From Shewanella electrica (GTDB lineage Bacteria > Pseudomonadota > Gammaproteobacteria > Enterobacterales > Shewanellaceae): a DNA stretch of 64,000 nucleotides. Shown piece after piece: positions 28,384-38,082 of the stretch (within the stretch, counting starts at the first letter, position 1; each line of letters starts with the position of its first letter). The notes under the pieces were generated by a model. The model did not search any database. It had not been told where the DNA came from and saw only the letters and a program-made list of their open reading frames with translations. Where the stretch lies: the NCBI RefSeq assembly GCF_022321485.1, contig NZ_JAKOGG010000003.1:62001-126000 (forward strand). The letters run 5' to 3'. A program made the translations under genes and the position numbers.

Positions 28384-28424
28384 GCGATTCATCGCTCGCA
28401 AAATCAGGATAAATCAAACTGATA

Positions 28425-28451
28425 AAGAGGGAAGCCAATGGCTTCCCTCTT
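28425..28451 (+). terminator. Terminator of the DUF47-pit operon
   Basis: AAGAGGGAAGCC (28425-28436) and GGCTTCCCTCTT (28440-28451) form a 12-base perfect stem with loop AAT. The T-run is short, so readthrough to the next gene is possible. Confidence 0.75.
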
Positions 28452-28511
28452 GCATTTGTAAGGCAAGATCCCCTAGCATGGGCCCAACACTGACAAAGAG
28501 AGAGCATACCC

Positions 28512-29090
28512 GTGCTGAGAGGGATTTTACTCATTGGAGCCCTGCTGTTCGCATCTACCACTGTGGCAGAGGAACAGACTGGCTATATTTCTGACGATAT
28601 CTTTATTTATATCCATGGTGGACCAGGCAATCAGTACCGCATTATTGGCAGTATTGAGGCTGGGCAAAAAGTCACGCTGATGGGTGAAACTCAAGACGAT
28701 TACAGCCACATTGTTGATCACAAGGGCCGTGATGGTTGGGTAAAAACCGACACACTGACACAACAACCTTCACTACGCTTTCAGTTGCCAGCGCTACAAG
28801 AGCAACTTAAACAGCAGCAACAACAGCTGCAAGCCGCCTTAAGTGATAAAGGTAGCGCCACCAGTCAAGTTGATGATCTCAGTTCTCAATTAGCGGATGC
28901 TAAAGCGGCGTTACAACGTGCCAGCAAAGAACGTGACGATGCCAAGAAGGCATTAGCATCGCTGCATGATAATGCAAAGTACGAGATGTGGCGTGAAGGT
29001 GGAGTCATTGCTGCCATCGGTGCTCTGATTGCGGTGGTATTGGTGTACTTACCAAGGCCACGAGCGAAGAAGCGCGATCGCTGGTTCTAA
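28512..29090 (+). CDS. ygiM: SH3-domain protein (YgiM / TIGR04211 family)
   Basis: The 192-residue membrane protein has a signal peptide (residues 1-19, ending TVAEE), an SH3b domain at about 22-90 (DIFIYIHGGPGNQYRIIG, GWVKTD), a glutamine-rich coiled coil at about 98-155, and a C-terminal membrane helix (about 164-182) with a basic tail. This order is the TIGR04211/YgiM architecture; in E. coli the gene is next to ygiF. Function unknown, probably peptidoglycan-related. GTG at 28512 follows GAGAG. Its own terminator lies downstream. Confidence 0.88.
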   Translation: MLRGILLIGALLFASTTVAEEQTGYISDDIFIYIHGGPGNQYRIIGSIEAGQKVTLMGETQDDYSHIVDHKGRDGWVKTDTLTQQPSLRFQLPALQEQLKQQQQQLQAALSDKGSATSQVDDLSSQLADAKAALQRASKERDDAKKALASLHDNAKYEMWREGGVIAAIGALIAVVLVYLPRPRAKKRDRWF

Positions 29091-29109
29091 GCCGTATAGA
29101 TTTACTGAC

Positions 29110-29139
29110 AAAGCAGTGTTTTTCAAACACTGCTTTTTT
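29110..29139 (+). terminator. Terminator of ygiM
   Basis: AAAGCAGTGTTT (29110-29121) pairs with AAACACTGCTTT (29125-29136) around TTC, followed by a T-run to 29139. Confidence 0.9.
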
Positions 29140-29206
29140 GTTTTTGTCATGTAAATCAAATTGAAAAACTTAGTAACCAAACAATGCGCACAATAACCTC
29201 TCGCAC

Positions 29207-29237
29207 AGTGTGGTAGATCACAATTTATGAGTATAAT
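29207..29237 (+). promoter_or_regulatory. putA promoter with overlapping CRP-like site
   Basis: A perfect TATAAT lies at 29232-29237. The -35 position, about 29209-29214, is covered by AGTGTGGTAGATCACA (29207-29222), which matches TGTGA-N6-TCACA in 8 of 10 defined bases. A factor bound there would block the -35, so catabolite-linked repression is as likely as activation. Inferred from sequence only. Confidence 0.5.
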
Positions 29238-29339
29238 CGCTGCGCGCAAGCGCCAGATGGTCAATAAAAACTATAAGCGCAATTGCGATTGAGATGTTTA
29301 GCAGCCTTTAATGCCTCAATGGCTTGGATGGATAAAATT

Positions 29340-32300
29340 ATGTTTAAAGCGAGCGAAGTCCTTGCTGGCTATTATGACAATGCCACTCTCGACCAGCTTT
29401 TCACCGCCATCAGCGACAATTACATCGTCGATGAAGATAGTTACCTTAAACAGCTGATCACCCTTATTCCTGCCGATGATGCGACCGTAACTCGCGTCAC
29501 TCAACGTGCCCACGATTTAGTGGCCAGCGTGCGACAATATGACAAAAAAGGCCTCAATGTCGGCATTGATGCCTTTTTACAGCAATACAGTTTAGAAACC
29601 CAAGAAGGCATCATTTTGATGTGTCTGGCCGAAGCGCTGTTGCGTATTCCCGATGCCGCCACCGCCGATGCGTTGATTGAAGATAAACTCTCAGGCGCTA
29701 AGTGGGATGAACACCTGTCAAAGAGTGATTCGGTGTTAGTGAACGCCTCCACTTGGGGCCTGATGCTGACCGGTAAAATCATCCAACTCGACCGCAACAT
29801 TGATGGTAAACCAAGTAATTTACTCAAGCGCTTGGTGAACCGTGTTGGTGAGCCAGTGATCCGTCAGGCGATGTACGCCGCGATGAAGATCATGGGCAAG
29901 CAGTTTGTACTCGGTCGCACCGTCAAAGAAGCGCTTAAAAACAGTGAAGCCACCCGGAAACTGGGTTACACCCACTCCTACGATATGTTGGGTGAAGCGG
30001 CGCTGACGGCGCAAGATGCCAAAAAATACTATGAAGATTACAGCTACGCCATCAGCGAGCTAGGTGCTAATCAGTACGATGAAAGCCAATCTCCACGGCC
30101 AACCATCTCGATCAAACTGTCGGCGCTGCACCCACGTTACGAAGTTGCTAATAAAGACCGCGTAATGACCGAGCTGTATCAAACCGTTATCAGCTTGATT
30201 GAGCAAGCCCGTCGCCTTAACGTCGGTATTCAGATCGATGCCGAAGAAGTAAACCGGCTGGAATTGTCACTGGAACTGTTTCAAAAGCTCTACACCTCGG
30301 ATGCCGCCAAAGGCTGGGGGTTGCTGGGCTTAGTGGTACAAGCCTATTCAAAACGTGCACTGCCAGTGCTGTTGTGGATTAACAAACTGGCGCACGACCA
30401 AGGCGATATCATTCCAGTACGCTTGGTGAAAGGCGCTTACTGGGACAGCGAGCTGAAATGGGCTCAACAAGCGGGCGAAGCGGGCTATCCGCTGTACACC
30501 CGTAAAGCCAATACCGATATCTCCTATCTGGCCTGTGCGCGCTTTTTGCTGTCGGATAAAACCAAGGGCGCCATCTACCCGCAGTTTGCCACTCACAACG
30601 CGCAAACCGTGGCCGCCATTAGCGATATCGCTGGTGAACGCGCCTTTGAATTCCAACGCCTGCACGGCATGGGACAAGAGCTATACGACACGCTATTAGC
30701 GCAGAATAAGCAGCGCTCAGTGCGTATCTACGCGCCGATTGGTGCCCACAAAGAACTGCTGCCGTACTTGGTTCGCCGCCTGTTGGAAAACGGCGCTAAC
30801 AGCTCATTTGTGCACAAGCTGGTTGACCCGAAAACGCCGATTGAATCGCTGACGCAGCATCCATTGCTCAGCATCAGCAAATACACCACCCTGGCTAATA
30901 ACAAAATCGCCCTACCCGCCGACATCTACGGTGCGCAGCGTAAAAATTCCAAGGGATTAAACATGAACATCATTTCAGAATCGACACCATTCTTTAAAGC
31001 GCTCGCGACCTTTAGTGAACGTCAGTGGCAAGCTGGCCCACTGGTCAATGGCGAGTTACTCAGTGGCGAAGAGCAAACCGTATTAAGCCCATACGACACC
31101 ACCCAAACGGTGGGCACAGTCAAACTGGCGGCTGACAACGCGATTGAACAAGCGTTAGCTGGCGCCACAGCGGCCTTTCCCGCTTGGTGCCGCACGCCAG
31201 TGGAGCAACGCGCCGCTGCACTACAAAAACTGGCAGACTTGCTGGAAGAACACCGCGACGAACTGATCGTGCTGTGTACTCGCGAAGCGGGTAAAAGCTT
31301 GCAAGACGGTATCGATGAAGTGCGCGAGGCGGTCGATTTCTGCCGTTATTACGCCATCAACGCCAAGCAGATGATGAGCAAACCCGAACTGCTGCAAGGC
31401 CCAACCGGTGAGCTGAACGAACTGTTCCTGCAAGGCCGTGGCGTGTTTGTTTGTATCAGCCCGTGGAACTTCCCGCTGGCAATCTTCTTAGGCCAAATCA
31501 CCGCCGCGTTGGCAACGGGTAACACGGTTATCGCAAAACCTGCTGAGCAAACCTGTTTGATCGGTTTCCGCGCCGTGCAGTTAGCGCACCAAGCGGGTAT
31601 TCCAGCAGATGTACTGCAATATCTGCCAGGTAGCGGCAGCGTTGGCGCTAAGTTAACTGCCGATGAACGCATCGGTGGTGTGTGCTTTACCGGCTCAACC
31701 GGTACCGCCAAAGCGATTAACCGCACACTCGCTAACCGTGATGGCGCGATTATTCCGCTGATTGCCGAAACTGGCGGCCAAAACGCCATGGTGGTGGATT
31801 CAACGTCGCAACCAGAGCAAGTGGTTAACGACGTGGTCGCGTCATCATTTACCAGCGCGGGTCAACGTTGCTCGGCGCTGCGGGTGCTGTACGTGCAGCA
31901 TGACGTGGCCGACCGCGTAGAAGAGATCCTCAAAGGTGCCATGGACCAACTGACCATCGGCTATCCGGGCGATGTGAAAACCGATGTAGGCCCAGTGATT
32001 GATGCTACTGCCAAGTCGAACCTTAACGGTCATATTGAACACATCAAACAAGTTGGTCGCTTGCTCAAGCAAGTGGAGCTGCCAGCAAGCTGCGCTAACG
32101 GTCACTTTGTCGCCCCAACGGCGGTAGAGATTGACTCCATCAAAGTGCTAGAGAAAGAGCAGTTTGGCCCGATTCTGCACATTGTGCGGTATCACGCCGA
32201 AGACTTGGCGCAGGTGATCGATGAAATCAACAGCACCGGTTACGGCTTGACGTTGGGCATTCACAGCCGCAACGAAACCCATGCGCTGCAAATTGCCGAT

Positions 32301-32516
32301 AAAGTGAATGTAGGCAACGTTTACATTAACCGTAACCAGATTGGTGCGGTGGTGGGTGTGCAACCATTTGGCGGCCAAGGCTTGTCAGGCACCGGTCCAA
32401 AAGCCGGTGGCCCACACTACTTGCAACGCTTTGTCACCGAGAAAACTCGCACCAACAACATCACCGCCATTGGTGGTAATGCCACCTTGCTGGCGTTGGG
32501 TGATAGCGAAGAATAA
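29340..32516 (+). CDS. putA: Bifunctional proline dehydrogenase / L-glutamate-gamma-semialdehyde dehydrogenase
   Basis: PutA converts proline to glutamate in two steps. The N-terminal half is an FAD-dependent proline dehydrogenase; its barrel contains RLVKGAYWD near residue 380. The C-terminal half is an NAD+-linked aldehyde dehydrogenase, with FVCISPWNFP, FTGSTGTAKAINR, AETGGQNAMVVD and the nucleophile in GQRCSAL. I place the start at ATG 29340 (MFKASEVLAG), giving 1058 residues, preceded by GGATGGA; a TTG at 29283 is less likely. It lacks the N-terminal ribbon-helix-helix domain found in E. coli PutA (1320 residues), so it cannot repress itself as E. coli PutA does. Confidence 0.95.
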   Translation: MFKASEVLAGYYDNATLDQLFTAISDNYIVDEDSYLKQLITLIPADDATVTRVTQRAHDLVASVRQYDKKGLNVGIDAFLQQYSLETQEGIILMCLAEALLRIPDAATADALIEDKLSGAKWDEHLSKSDSVLVNASTWGLMLTGKIIQLDRNIDGKPSNLLKRLVNRVGEPVIRQAMYAAMKIMGKQFVLGRTVKEALKNSEATRKLGYTHSYDMLGEAALTAQDAKKYYEDYSYAISELGANQYDESQSPRPTISIKLSALHPRYEVANKDRVMTELYQTVISLIEQARRLNVGIQIDAEEVNRLELSLELFQKLYTSDAAKGWGLLGLVVQAYSKRALPVLLWINKLAHDQGDIIPVRLVKGAYWDSELKWAQQAGEAGYPLYTRKANTDISYLACARFLLSDKTKGAIYPQFATHNAQTVAAISDIAGERAFEFQRLHGMGQELYDTLLAQNKQRSVRIYAPIGAHKELLPYLVRRLLENGANSSFVHKLVDPKTPIESLTQHPLLSISKYTTLANNKIALPADIYGAQRKNSKGLNMNIISESTPFFKALATFSERQWQAGPLVNGELLSGEEQTVLSPYDTTQTVGTVKLAADNAIEQALAGATAAFPAWCRTPVEQRAAALQKLADLLEEHRDELIVLCTREAGKSLQDGIDEVREAVDFCRYYAINAKQMMSKPELLQGPTGELNELFLQGRGVFVCISPWNFPLAIFLGQITAALATGNTVIAKPAEQTCLIGFRAVQLAHQAGIPADVLQYLPGSGSVGAKLTADERIGGVCFTGSTGTAKAINRTLANRDGAIIPLIAETGGQNAMVVDSTSQPEQVVNDVVASSFTSAGQRCSALRVLYVQHDVADRVEEILKGAMDQLTIGYPGDVKTDVGPVIDATAKSNLNGHIEHIKQVGRLLKQVELPASCANGHFVAPTAVEIDSIKVLEKEQFGPILHIVRYHAEDLAQVIDEINSTGYGLTLGIHSRNETHALQIADKVNVGNVYINRNQIGAVVGVQPFGGQGLSGTGPKAGGPHYLQRFVTEKTRTNNITAIGGNATLLALGDSEE

Positions 32517-32531
32517 AAGCTTTATATAGTC

Positions 32532-32559
32532 AAAGGCCACCGCATGCGGTGGCCTTTTT
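32532..32559. terminator. Bidirectional terminator between putA and symporter
   Basis: GGCCACCGC and GCGGTGGCC (32535-32554) form a 9-base perfect stem with loop AT, flanked by AAA and TTTTT. It suits both converging genes. Confidence 0.92.
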
Positions 32560-32579
32560 GTTACGGTAATGGGCGATGT

Positions 32580-33809
32580 TTACGCAACATCTTTTGGCGC
32601 GAACTTATCCACAATCACCGCACATGCCGCATCGCCGGTGATGTTTAGCGCGGTACGGATCATGTCAAAGATACGGTCCAACGCGAACAGCAATGGCAGG
32701 CCATCAATCGGAATCCCAGCAGACATCAACACCGCCACCACCAAGAAGGTTGGCCCCGGCACGCCTGCTTGCCCAATCGCCCCCAAGGTTGAGGTCAAAA
32801 TGATCGCCGCGTAACCCATAATGCCGAGATCAACTTGGTACATCTGTGCGAAGAAAATCGCCACCAAACCGTAATAAATGGCGTTACCGCTCATGTTGAT
32901 GGTGGCACCCAGCGGCAACACAAACGACGCGGTCGCGTTGCTGACTTTCAGCTCCTCTTCCACGGTTTGCATGTTAACGGGCAACGTCGCCATGGATGAT
33001 GCGGTTGATAACGCCATCACCTGTGGCTTTTTCATCAAGAAGATAAAACGACGGGCCGAGACTGGCGACAGAAAATGCACCAGCAGCGGATAAACCACAA
33101 AGCCAAAAATCAAAATACCTGCTACGTAGATCCAGAACAGGTTAAGCACCACTTCGAGACGCTCAAAACCGTAGGTGCCGACCGCTTCTGCCATCAAGCC
33201 AAATACGCCCAATGGCGCGATAATCATCACCTTGGTGATCATCCATACCAAGGCTTCTAACACAGTGCTCAGGCCTTTTTGTACCTGTTTGGCGCCATCG
33301 CCTTTCACTTTGGTCAGCGCAATGCCGAAGAAGATGCTGAACACCAAAATTTGGATGATGTTACCGCTGGTCATCGACTCAAACACGTTGGTCGGGATCA
33401 TGCCGATAATGGTGTCGACGGGGCCAGCGATGTGGCCGTCAGCCGCAGTCACTTGGATCATGTCACTGGTTGGTGTCACGCTTGAGAAATCGGCAGTGAC
33501 TCCCGGTTGGAACCAGTAGCCCAGCAACAATGCGAGCACCACGGCCAGCGCTGAAGTGATCAGAAAAAAAGCAAAGGTGGTAATGCCAATTTTCCCCGCC
33601 GATGGGCTATCGCCTAAGCTGGCTGCACCAACAATAATCGCGACCAATACCAGTGGGATCACTAACATTTTAATCAAGGAGATAAATAGCGTACCGAGCG
33701 GTGCGAAAACGGCAGCATCAGCGCCCATCAGGTGGCCAACCACGGCACCAATCAGCATGGCAATCACCACTTGCATGCCAATGCTGCTAAGTAACTTCTT
33801 AAAATTCAT
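32580..33809 (-). CDS. Dicarboxylate/amino acid:cation symporter (DAACS family)
   Basis: The 409-residue inner-membrane transporter takes up dicarboxylates such as glutamate, aspartate or C4 acids with Na+ or H+. It has about eight helices plus hairpins. Family signatures are SSMATLPVNMQTVEEELKV and ATINMSGNAIYYG. The ATG at 33809 (MNFKKLLSS) is preceded by GGAAG; an ATA-like longer reading to 33869 starts inside non-protein sequence and is not preferred. Closest named groups are GltP, GltS-like DctA and SstT; the exact substrate cannot be told. Next to putA, uptake of amino acid carbon is plausible. Confidence 0.9.
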   Translation of the reverse strand: MNFKKLLSSIGMQVVIAMLIGAVVGHLMGADAAVFAPLGTLFISLIKMLVIPLVLVAIIVGAASLGDSPSAGKIGITTFAFFLITSALAVVLALLLGYWFQPGVTADFSSVTPTSDMIQVTAADGHIAGPVDTIIGMIPTNVFESMTSGNIIQILVFSIFFGIALTKVKGDGAKQVQKGLSTVLEALVWMITKVMIIAPLGVFGLMAEAVGTYGFERLEVVLNLFWIYVAGILIFGFVVYPLLVHFLSPVSARRFIFLMKKPQVMALSTASSMATLPVNMQTVEEELKVSNATASFVLPLGATINMSGNAIYYGLVAIFFAQMYQVDLGIMGYAAIILTSTLGAIGQAGVPGPTFLVVAVLMSAGIPIDGLPLLFALDRIFDMIRTALNITGDAACAVIVDKFAPKDVA

Positions 33810-34048
33810 TATTATTGTCTTCCAGTTGTTATTGTTGCGGCCGTGTAGGATATCGGCCAATGCGATCAAGCCCAGACGTTAACACAGAAAAATAGCCAAT
33901 AGCACCAAAATCCCGTATCAAAAGATTAACATCACTGTTTCGTATTAGGTGTAGGTTGGTATGTGATAGGAAATTTTTGGCGCAATTGCGCAAAGCCAAC
34001 ATTGCCTGTCTATACTTTCGCAGACATTCTCGACTCAGGAGACAGTTT

Positions 34049-34225
34049 ATGAGTAACGCTATGCTGACGCTGGAAGAGGTCTGCGCGCTTTTGGACAAGA
34101 CACCAACCACAATTAAACGCTACGCCCGTGAAAACCTGCTTAGTAGCGTCAAGGAGAACGATCAGTTGATGTTTCCCGCCGAAGAGGTGCATCGTTATTT
34201 AGAGTTCTCCAAGAAACTCGGCTAA
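34049..34225 (+). CDS. Tiny helix-turn-helix (excisionase-like) DNA-binding protein
   Basis: The 58-residue protein is MSNAMLTLEEVCALLDKT, a winged-helix/MerR-type reader (TLEEVCALL...TTIKRYARE) with a C-terminal FPAEEVHRYLEFSKKLG helix. It is of the HTH_17/excisionase size class. A strong AGGAGA lies 6 bases before the ATG; longer in-frame starts have none. TATACT at 34011-34016 may be the -10 box. It is flanked by gltP-type and cydC genes with no phage genes nearby, so it may be a local regulator rather than an excisionase. Confidence 0.75.
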   Translation: MSNAMLTLEEVCALLDKTPTTIKRYARENLLSSVKENDQLMFPAEEVHRYLEFSKKLG

Positions 34226-34244
34226 CTGTCACTGCCGATACAAC

Positions 34245-34268
34245 AAGGACGCCAATTGGCGTCCTTTT
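34245..34268. terminator. Bidirectional terminator between HTH gene and cydC
   Basis: AAGGACGCC and GGCGTCCTT (within 34245-34266) form an 11-base stem around an AATT core, followed by T-rich sequence. It fits both converging genes. Confidence 0.88.
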
Positions 34269-34278
34269 GCGTTATCTA

Positions 34279-36000
34279 TTAATGCAGTTTTTTATACAGT
34301 GCGCTGTAGGCAGGCTCGTTGGCCAGTAGCTCAGTGTGGCTACCCGACGCCACAATCTGACCGCCATCCAGCAAATGGATTTGATCCATCTGCGCCATGC
34401 CGGTCAAACGGTGGCTGATCATCAACAAAGTTTTATTGGCCGCGTGGGCTAATAACAACTTGAGGATCTCCTGCTCGGTGCGGCGATCTAGCCCCTCGGT
34501 TGGCTCATCAAGTAGCAGAATCGGCGCGTCACGCAGCAACGCTCGCGCCACGCCGATGCGGCGCTGTTCACCACCCGACAACTGACGGCCGCCCTCACCG
34601 ATCCAGCTATTCAGCCCTTGTCCTTGCAGCAGATGCGCCAAACCCACTTGCTCCAGCACCGCCGCTAAACGCTCATCGCTGATTTTGCTCAGTGATGCCA
34701 TTTGCAAGTTATCGCGCAGCGTACCCGCCAGCAGCGCCACCCGCTGACTCACCACCGTGATAGCATCACGCAACTGGGTTTCTGTGAACTGCTCCACTGG
34801 CGTGCCATCCAGTAGGATCTTGCCAGCTTGCGCTTGCCACTGCCGCGTCAGCAACGCCAGTAACGTGGATTTACCACAACCAGTTTTGCCCAACAGGGCC
34901 ACTTTACTACCAGCGTGAAGATGCAGATTAAGCTGCTGCAAAATCGGCTGTTGTGGCTGATAGGCAAACTCGATGCCTTGCAGTTGAATATCGCCGTGGC
35001 TGACGTGGGCGTTGCTCTCGACTGGAAATACAATATCGGCTTGCTGCTGCGTCAGTTCACTCACCCGCTCTGCGGCCAGCAAACACGACGACAAATGTTG
35101 GAACGCACCCGCCAGTGGCATCATCATTTCAAACACCGCTAACGCACAAAACACCGGTACCGCCATCATCGGTCCCGGCGGAATATGGCTACCAACACCA
35201 TCGGCGGCAAACCACAACATCAGCAACAAAATCGTGCCATGGAACACAATCAGCGCCGCTTGGCTCAACCCCGTTACCGCCGCCATGGCGCGTTGGCTCG
35301 CTAACCAGCGCTGTTCATCGGCATCTAGCTTAGCTCGCTGCGCTTTGCTAGCACCAAACAATGCCAGTTCGGCTTGCCCTGACAGCCATGCCAACAACCC
35401 AATACGATACTGACGGCGGCCATTCAACACCGCCATGCCCGGTTGTTTGCCTAAACGATAAAACGCTAATGGCAACACCAGCCAAGCGCTCAGCAAGCCG
35501 CCGCACAAGATCAGCGCCAGTGTCAAATCCAGCCAACCGATGAAACCGAACAGGCATAGCAACATCACCACAAATGCGGCCAACGGCGTTAACAACCGTA
35601 GATACAGGTGATCCAAGGTATCGATATCGGCTACCAAGCGATTGAGCAGATCGGCGCGGCGCATGCCCGCTAGATTACGCTCACTCAGCGGCAGCAGTGA
35701 CTTCCACGCCCATTGGCGCAAGTCGGTCAAAATACGGAAGGTCGCTTCGTGGGTCATCAAACGCTCACCGTAACGGCTGGCGGTACGGGCGATAGAAAAC
35801 CCGCGCACGCCACCGGCGGGGGTAAAGTAGTTCATCGCGACGCCACTTAACCCTGCCACCGCAGCAGCCGAGAGAAACCAGCCCGACAGCGACAACAAAC
35901 CAATGCCTGCGGCTAAGGTAATCACCGTCAGCAACATGCCGATACTCATCATCAACCATTGGCGCCGGAACAAACGCAAAAACGGCAGTAAGACTTTCAT
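34279..36000 (-). CDS. cydC: Heterodimeric ABC exporter CydC subunit
   Basis: CydC and CydD form an ABC exporter needed for assembly of cytochrome bd oxidase; it has been linked to export of glutathione/cysteine and to heme. The 573-residue protein has six helices (about residues 1-310) and an ATPase domain (about 340-573) with Walker A LLGKTGCGKST and signature LSGGEQRRIGVARAL. Its ATG shares one base with the cydD stop codon (TAATG), so translation is coupled. CydC and CydD orders can be swapped in naming; the assignment follows gene order and the two signatures. Confidence 0.93.
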   Translation of the reverse strand: MKVLLPFLRLFRRQWLMMSIGMLLTVITLAAGIGLLSLSGWFLSAAAVAGLSGVAMNYFTPAGGVRGFSIARTASRYGERLMTHEATFRILTDLRQWAWKSLLPLSERNLAGMRRADLLNRLVADIDTLDHLYLRLLTPLAAFVVMLLCLFGFIGWLDLTLALILCGGLLSAWLVLPLAFYRLGKQPGMAVLNGRRQYRIGLLAWLSGQAELALFGASKAQRAKLDADEQRWLASQRAMAAVTGLSQAALIVFHGTILLLMLWFAADGVGSHIPPGPMMAVPVFCALAVFEMMMPLAGAFQHLSSCLLAAERVSELTQQQADIVFPVESNAHVSHGDIQLQGIEFAYQPQQPILQQLNLHLHAGSKVALLGKTGCGKSTLLALLTRQWQAQAGKILLDGTPVEQFTETQLRDAITVVSQRVALLAGTLRDNLQMASLSKISDERLAAVLEQVGLAHLLQGQGLNSWIGEGGRQLSGGEQRRIGVARALLRDAPILLLDEPTEGLDRRTEQEILKLLLAHAANKTLLMISHRLTGMAQMDQIHLLDGGQIVASGSHTELLANEPAYSALYKKLH

Positions 36001-37802
36001 TATTGTATGCCTCCTGCTGAGGTCAGCTCGTCATCATCCAACGAGGCTTGCAGCGGTAATTCTTGCAGCATGCGCTGGAACACGCCCTCTTGTTCACTGA
36101 GCTGCGCCACCGTACCTTGTTGCACAATGGCACCGTCGGCCAACACCCACACTTGATCCATGCTGGCGAGTTGATCTAACCGATGGGTAATCATCAAACA
36201 GGCTTTGTCGCTCAGCGCTTGTTGCAGTGCCGCCAACACCCATTGCTCATTCTGGCTATCTAAGCTGGCGCTCGGTTCATCGAGCAGCAACAGCGGCGCT
36301 TGCTTGGCTAAGGTGCGCGCTAGCGACAGTCGCTGCGCTTGGCCGACCGACAATCCAGCGCTGAATTCACCAATTTGATGCGCTAAGCCTTCAGGCTGCG
36401 CCCGTACAAAATCAGCCACGTGCGCTTGTGCCAAACAGTGCCATAGCTGCTCATCACTCAGTTGCTCATTGCCCATGCGCAAGTTGTCGGCAATCGAGCC
36501 ATAAAACAGCTGCGGGCTTTGCCCCAACCAGCCGAGTTGTGTGCGCCATGCGGCAATATCTAATTCACGCAGTGCTACACCGTTGACGGTCAGCTCACCT
36601 TCATACGGCAAAAAGCCCAGCAGCACGTTGAGCAAGCTGGTTTTACCGGCACCACTTGGCCCCACCAGCGCCACCTTTTGCTGGGGTGCGATGGTGAATG
36701 ACAACGGCCCAGCGAGTTGCACACCATCCATGCTCAACACCTTGAGGTTGTGGGCGCGAATGGTGATATCACCCACAGGTAATGGCTGTGCGCCATTTGC
36801 CAGTGGCTCCGGAGCATTGAGCAGTTCCATCAAGGCTTCGGCGGCACCAATCGCTTGCGCTTTGGCGTGATAATGGCTGCCCAAATCGCGCAGCGGCTGA
36901 TAAAACTCCGGCGCCATAATCAAAATAAACATGCCGGTAAACAACGAGATAGGCACGCCGTAGTGACCAAAGTTCAGTTCACCTAAATAACTAAAACCGA
37001 AATACACCGCCAACACGGCGATGGATACTGCGGCAAAAAATTCCAGCACCGCCGAGCTTAAAAACGCCAAGCGCAACACCGCCATGGTGCGTTCACGAAA
37101 CTCTTCCGATGCTTTGGCAATGGCTTGTTCTTCTGCCGCGGCGCGGTTAAACAGCTTTAAGGTTGATAGCGCTTTGAGGCGATCCATAAAATGACCGCTC
37201 AACTGCTGCAAAGCGCTGAAGTTACGGCGGTTAGCGTCGGCGGCGCCCATGCCCACCAAAATCATAAATAGCGGAATCAACGGCGCGGTGATCAATAAAA
37301 TCAGCCCGGCCATCCAGTTCAGTGGAAAGGCGCAGCACAGAATGATCAACGGAATAAACCCTGCCAAACTCATCTGCGGCAGATAGCGGGCGTAAAAATC
37401 GTGCAGATCTTCCACCTGCTCCAACACAATACTGGCCCAAGCACCGGCGGGTTTACCGCTGATAAACGCAGGTCCCAAACGATCAAGCTTGTTCAGCACG
37501 GCGGCACGCACCTCGGTACGCAGCCGTTTACCGGCTTCAAAACTGACCCGTTCACGCACAAAGGCCACGGCGGCGCGCAAGGCAATTAACAACGCCAAAC
37601 CGACCACGTGATAGCCAAACTGCGCTTTAGGTGCCGCGTCGATAATCACGCCGTGCAACACGGTTGCCAGTAGCCACGCTTGTGCCACCAGCAACGCCCC
37701 ATTAAACACACCTAAGCACATTGAAAATTTAAGATAAGCGCCACACGCGCCTTGTTGGTCACGCAACCATTTCGCGAGTTGTTTTTCGAGGGATTTATCC
37801 AT
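36000..37802 (-). CDS. cydD: Heterodimeric ABC exporter CydD subunit
   Basis: The 600-residue partner of CydC has six helices at about residues 20-310 and an ATPase domain at about 345-600. Walker A is LVGPSGAGKTSLL and the signature is LSVGQAQRLSLARTL. SGKPAGAWASIVLEQVEDLHDFYARYLPQ is characteristic of CydD. It is the first gene of the operon and lacks a nearby cydAB. The promoter should lie in the 280 bases between it and divergent rhlE; no FNR or ArcA site was recognised there. Confidence 0.94.
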   Translation of the reverse strand: MDKSLEKQLAKWLRDQQGACGAYLKFSMCLGVFNGALLVAQAWLLATVLHGVIIDAAPKAQFGYHVVGLALLIALRAAVAFVRERVSFEAGKRLRTEVRAAVLNKLDRLGPAFISGKPAGAWASIVLEQVEDLHDFYARYLPQMSLAGFIPLIILCCAFPLNWMAGLILLITAPLIPLFMILVGMGAADANRRNFSALQQLSGHFMDRLKALSTLKLFNRAAAEEQAIAKASEEFRERTMAVLRLAFLSSAVLEFFAAVSIAVLAVYFGFSYLGELNFGHYGVPISLFTGMFILIMAPEFYQPLRDLGSHYHAKAQAIGAAEALMELLNAPEPLANGAQPLPVGDITIRAHNLKVLSMDGVQLAGPLSFTIAPQQKVALVGPSGAGKTSLLNVLLGFLPYEGELTVNGVALRELDIAAWRTQLGWLGQSPQLFYGSIADNLRMGNEQLSDEQLWHCLAQAHVADFVRAQPEGLAHQIGEFSAGLSVGQAQRLSLARTLAKQAPLLLLDEPSASLDSQNEQWVLAALQQALSDKACLMITHRLDQLASMDQVWVLADGAIVQQGTVAQLSEQEGVFQRMLQELPLQASLDDDELTSAGGIQ

Positions 37803-38082
37803 GAATTATGACATCAAAACAGCATGTTATTGAGACTATGACCGCCAAGCTGCGCATCGGTTCGATACACTTGACCATCCGCCTTAGATTCGGTAGGCGT
37901 CAGTATCGCAGGCATTGACGGTGGAATAAACCTTAGCAACTATTTTGGCGGCAGATTTTATAAATAATGCCAAGTAACGCACGCGCTGACATGGCGTCGC
38001 CACGGCTTTTAGGCTACACTTGCCGCCCGCCTAATACAGGGCGATTGATTCCCCGGCTCGCGCCAATAAATGAGTATTCTGC

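Noticed and set aside
33975-33995. Sigma-54 promoter before the tiny HTH gene
   Set aside because: GG and GC elements are too close (7 bases rather than 10).
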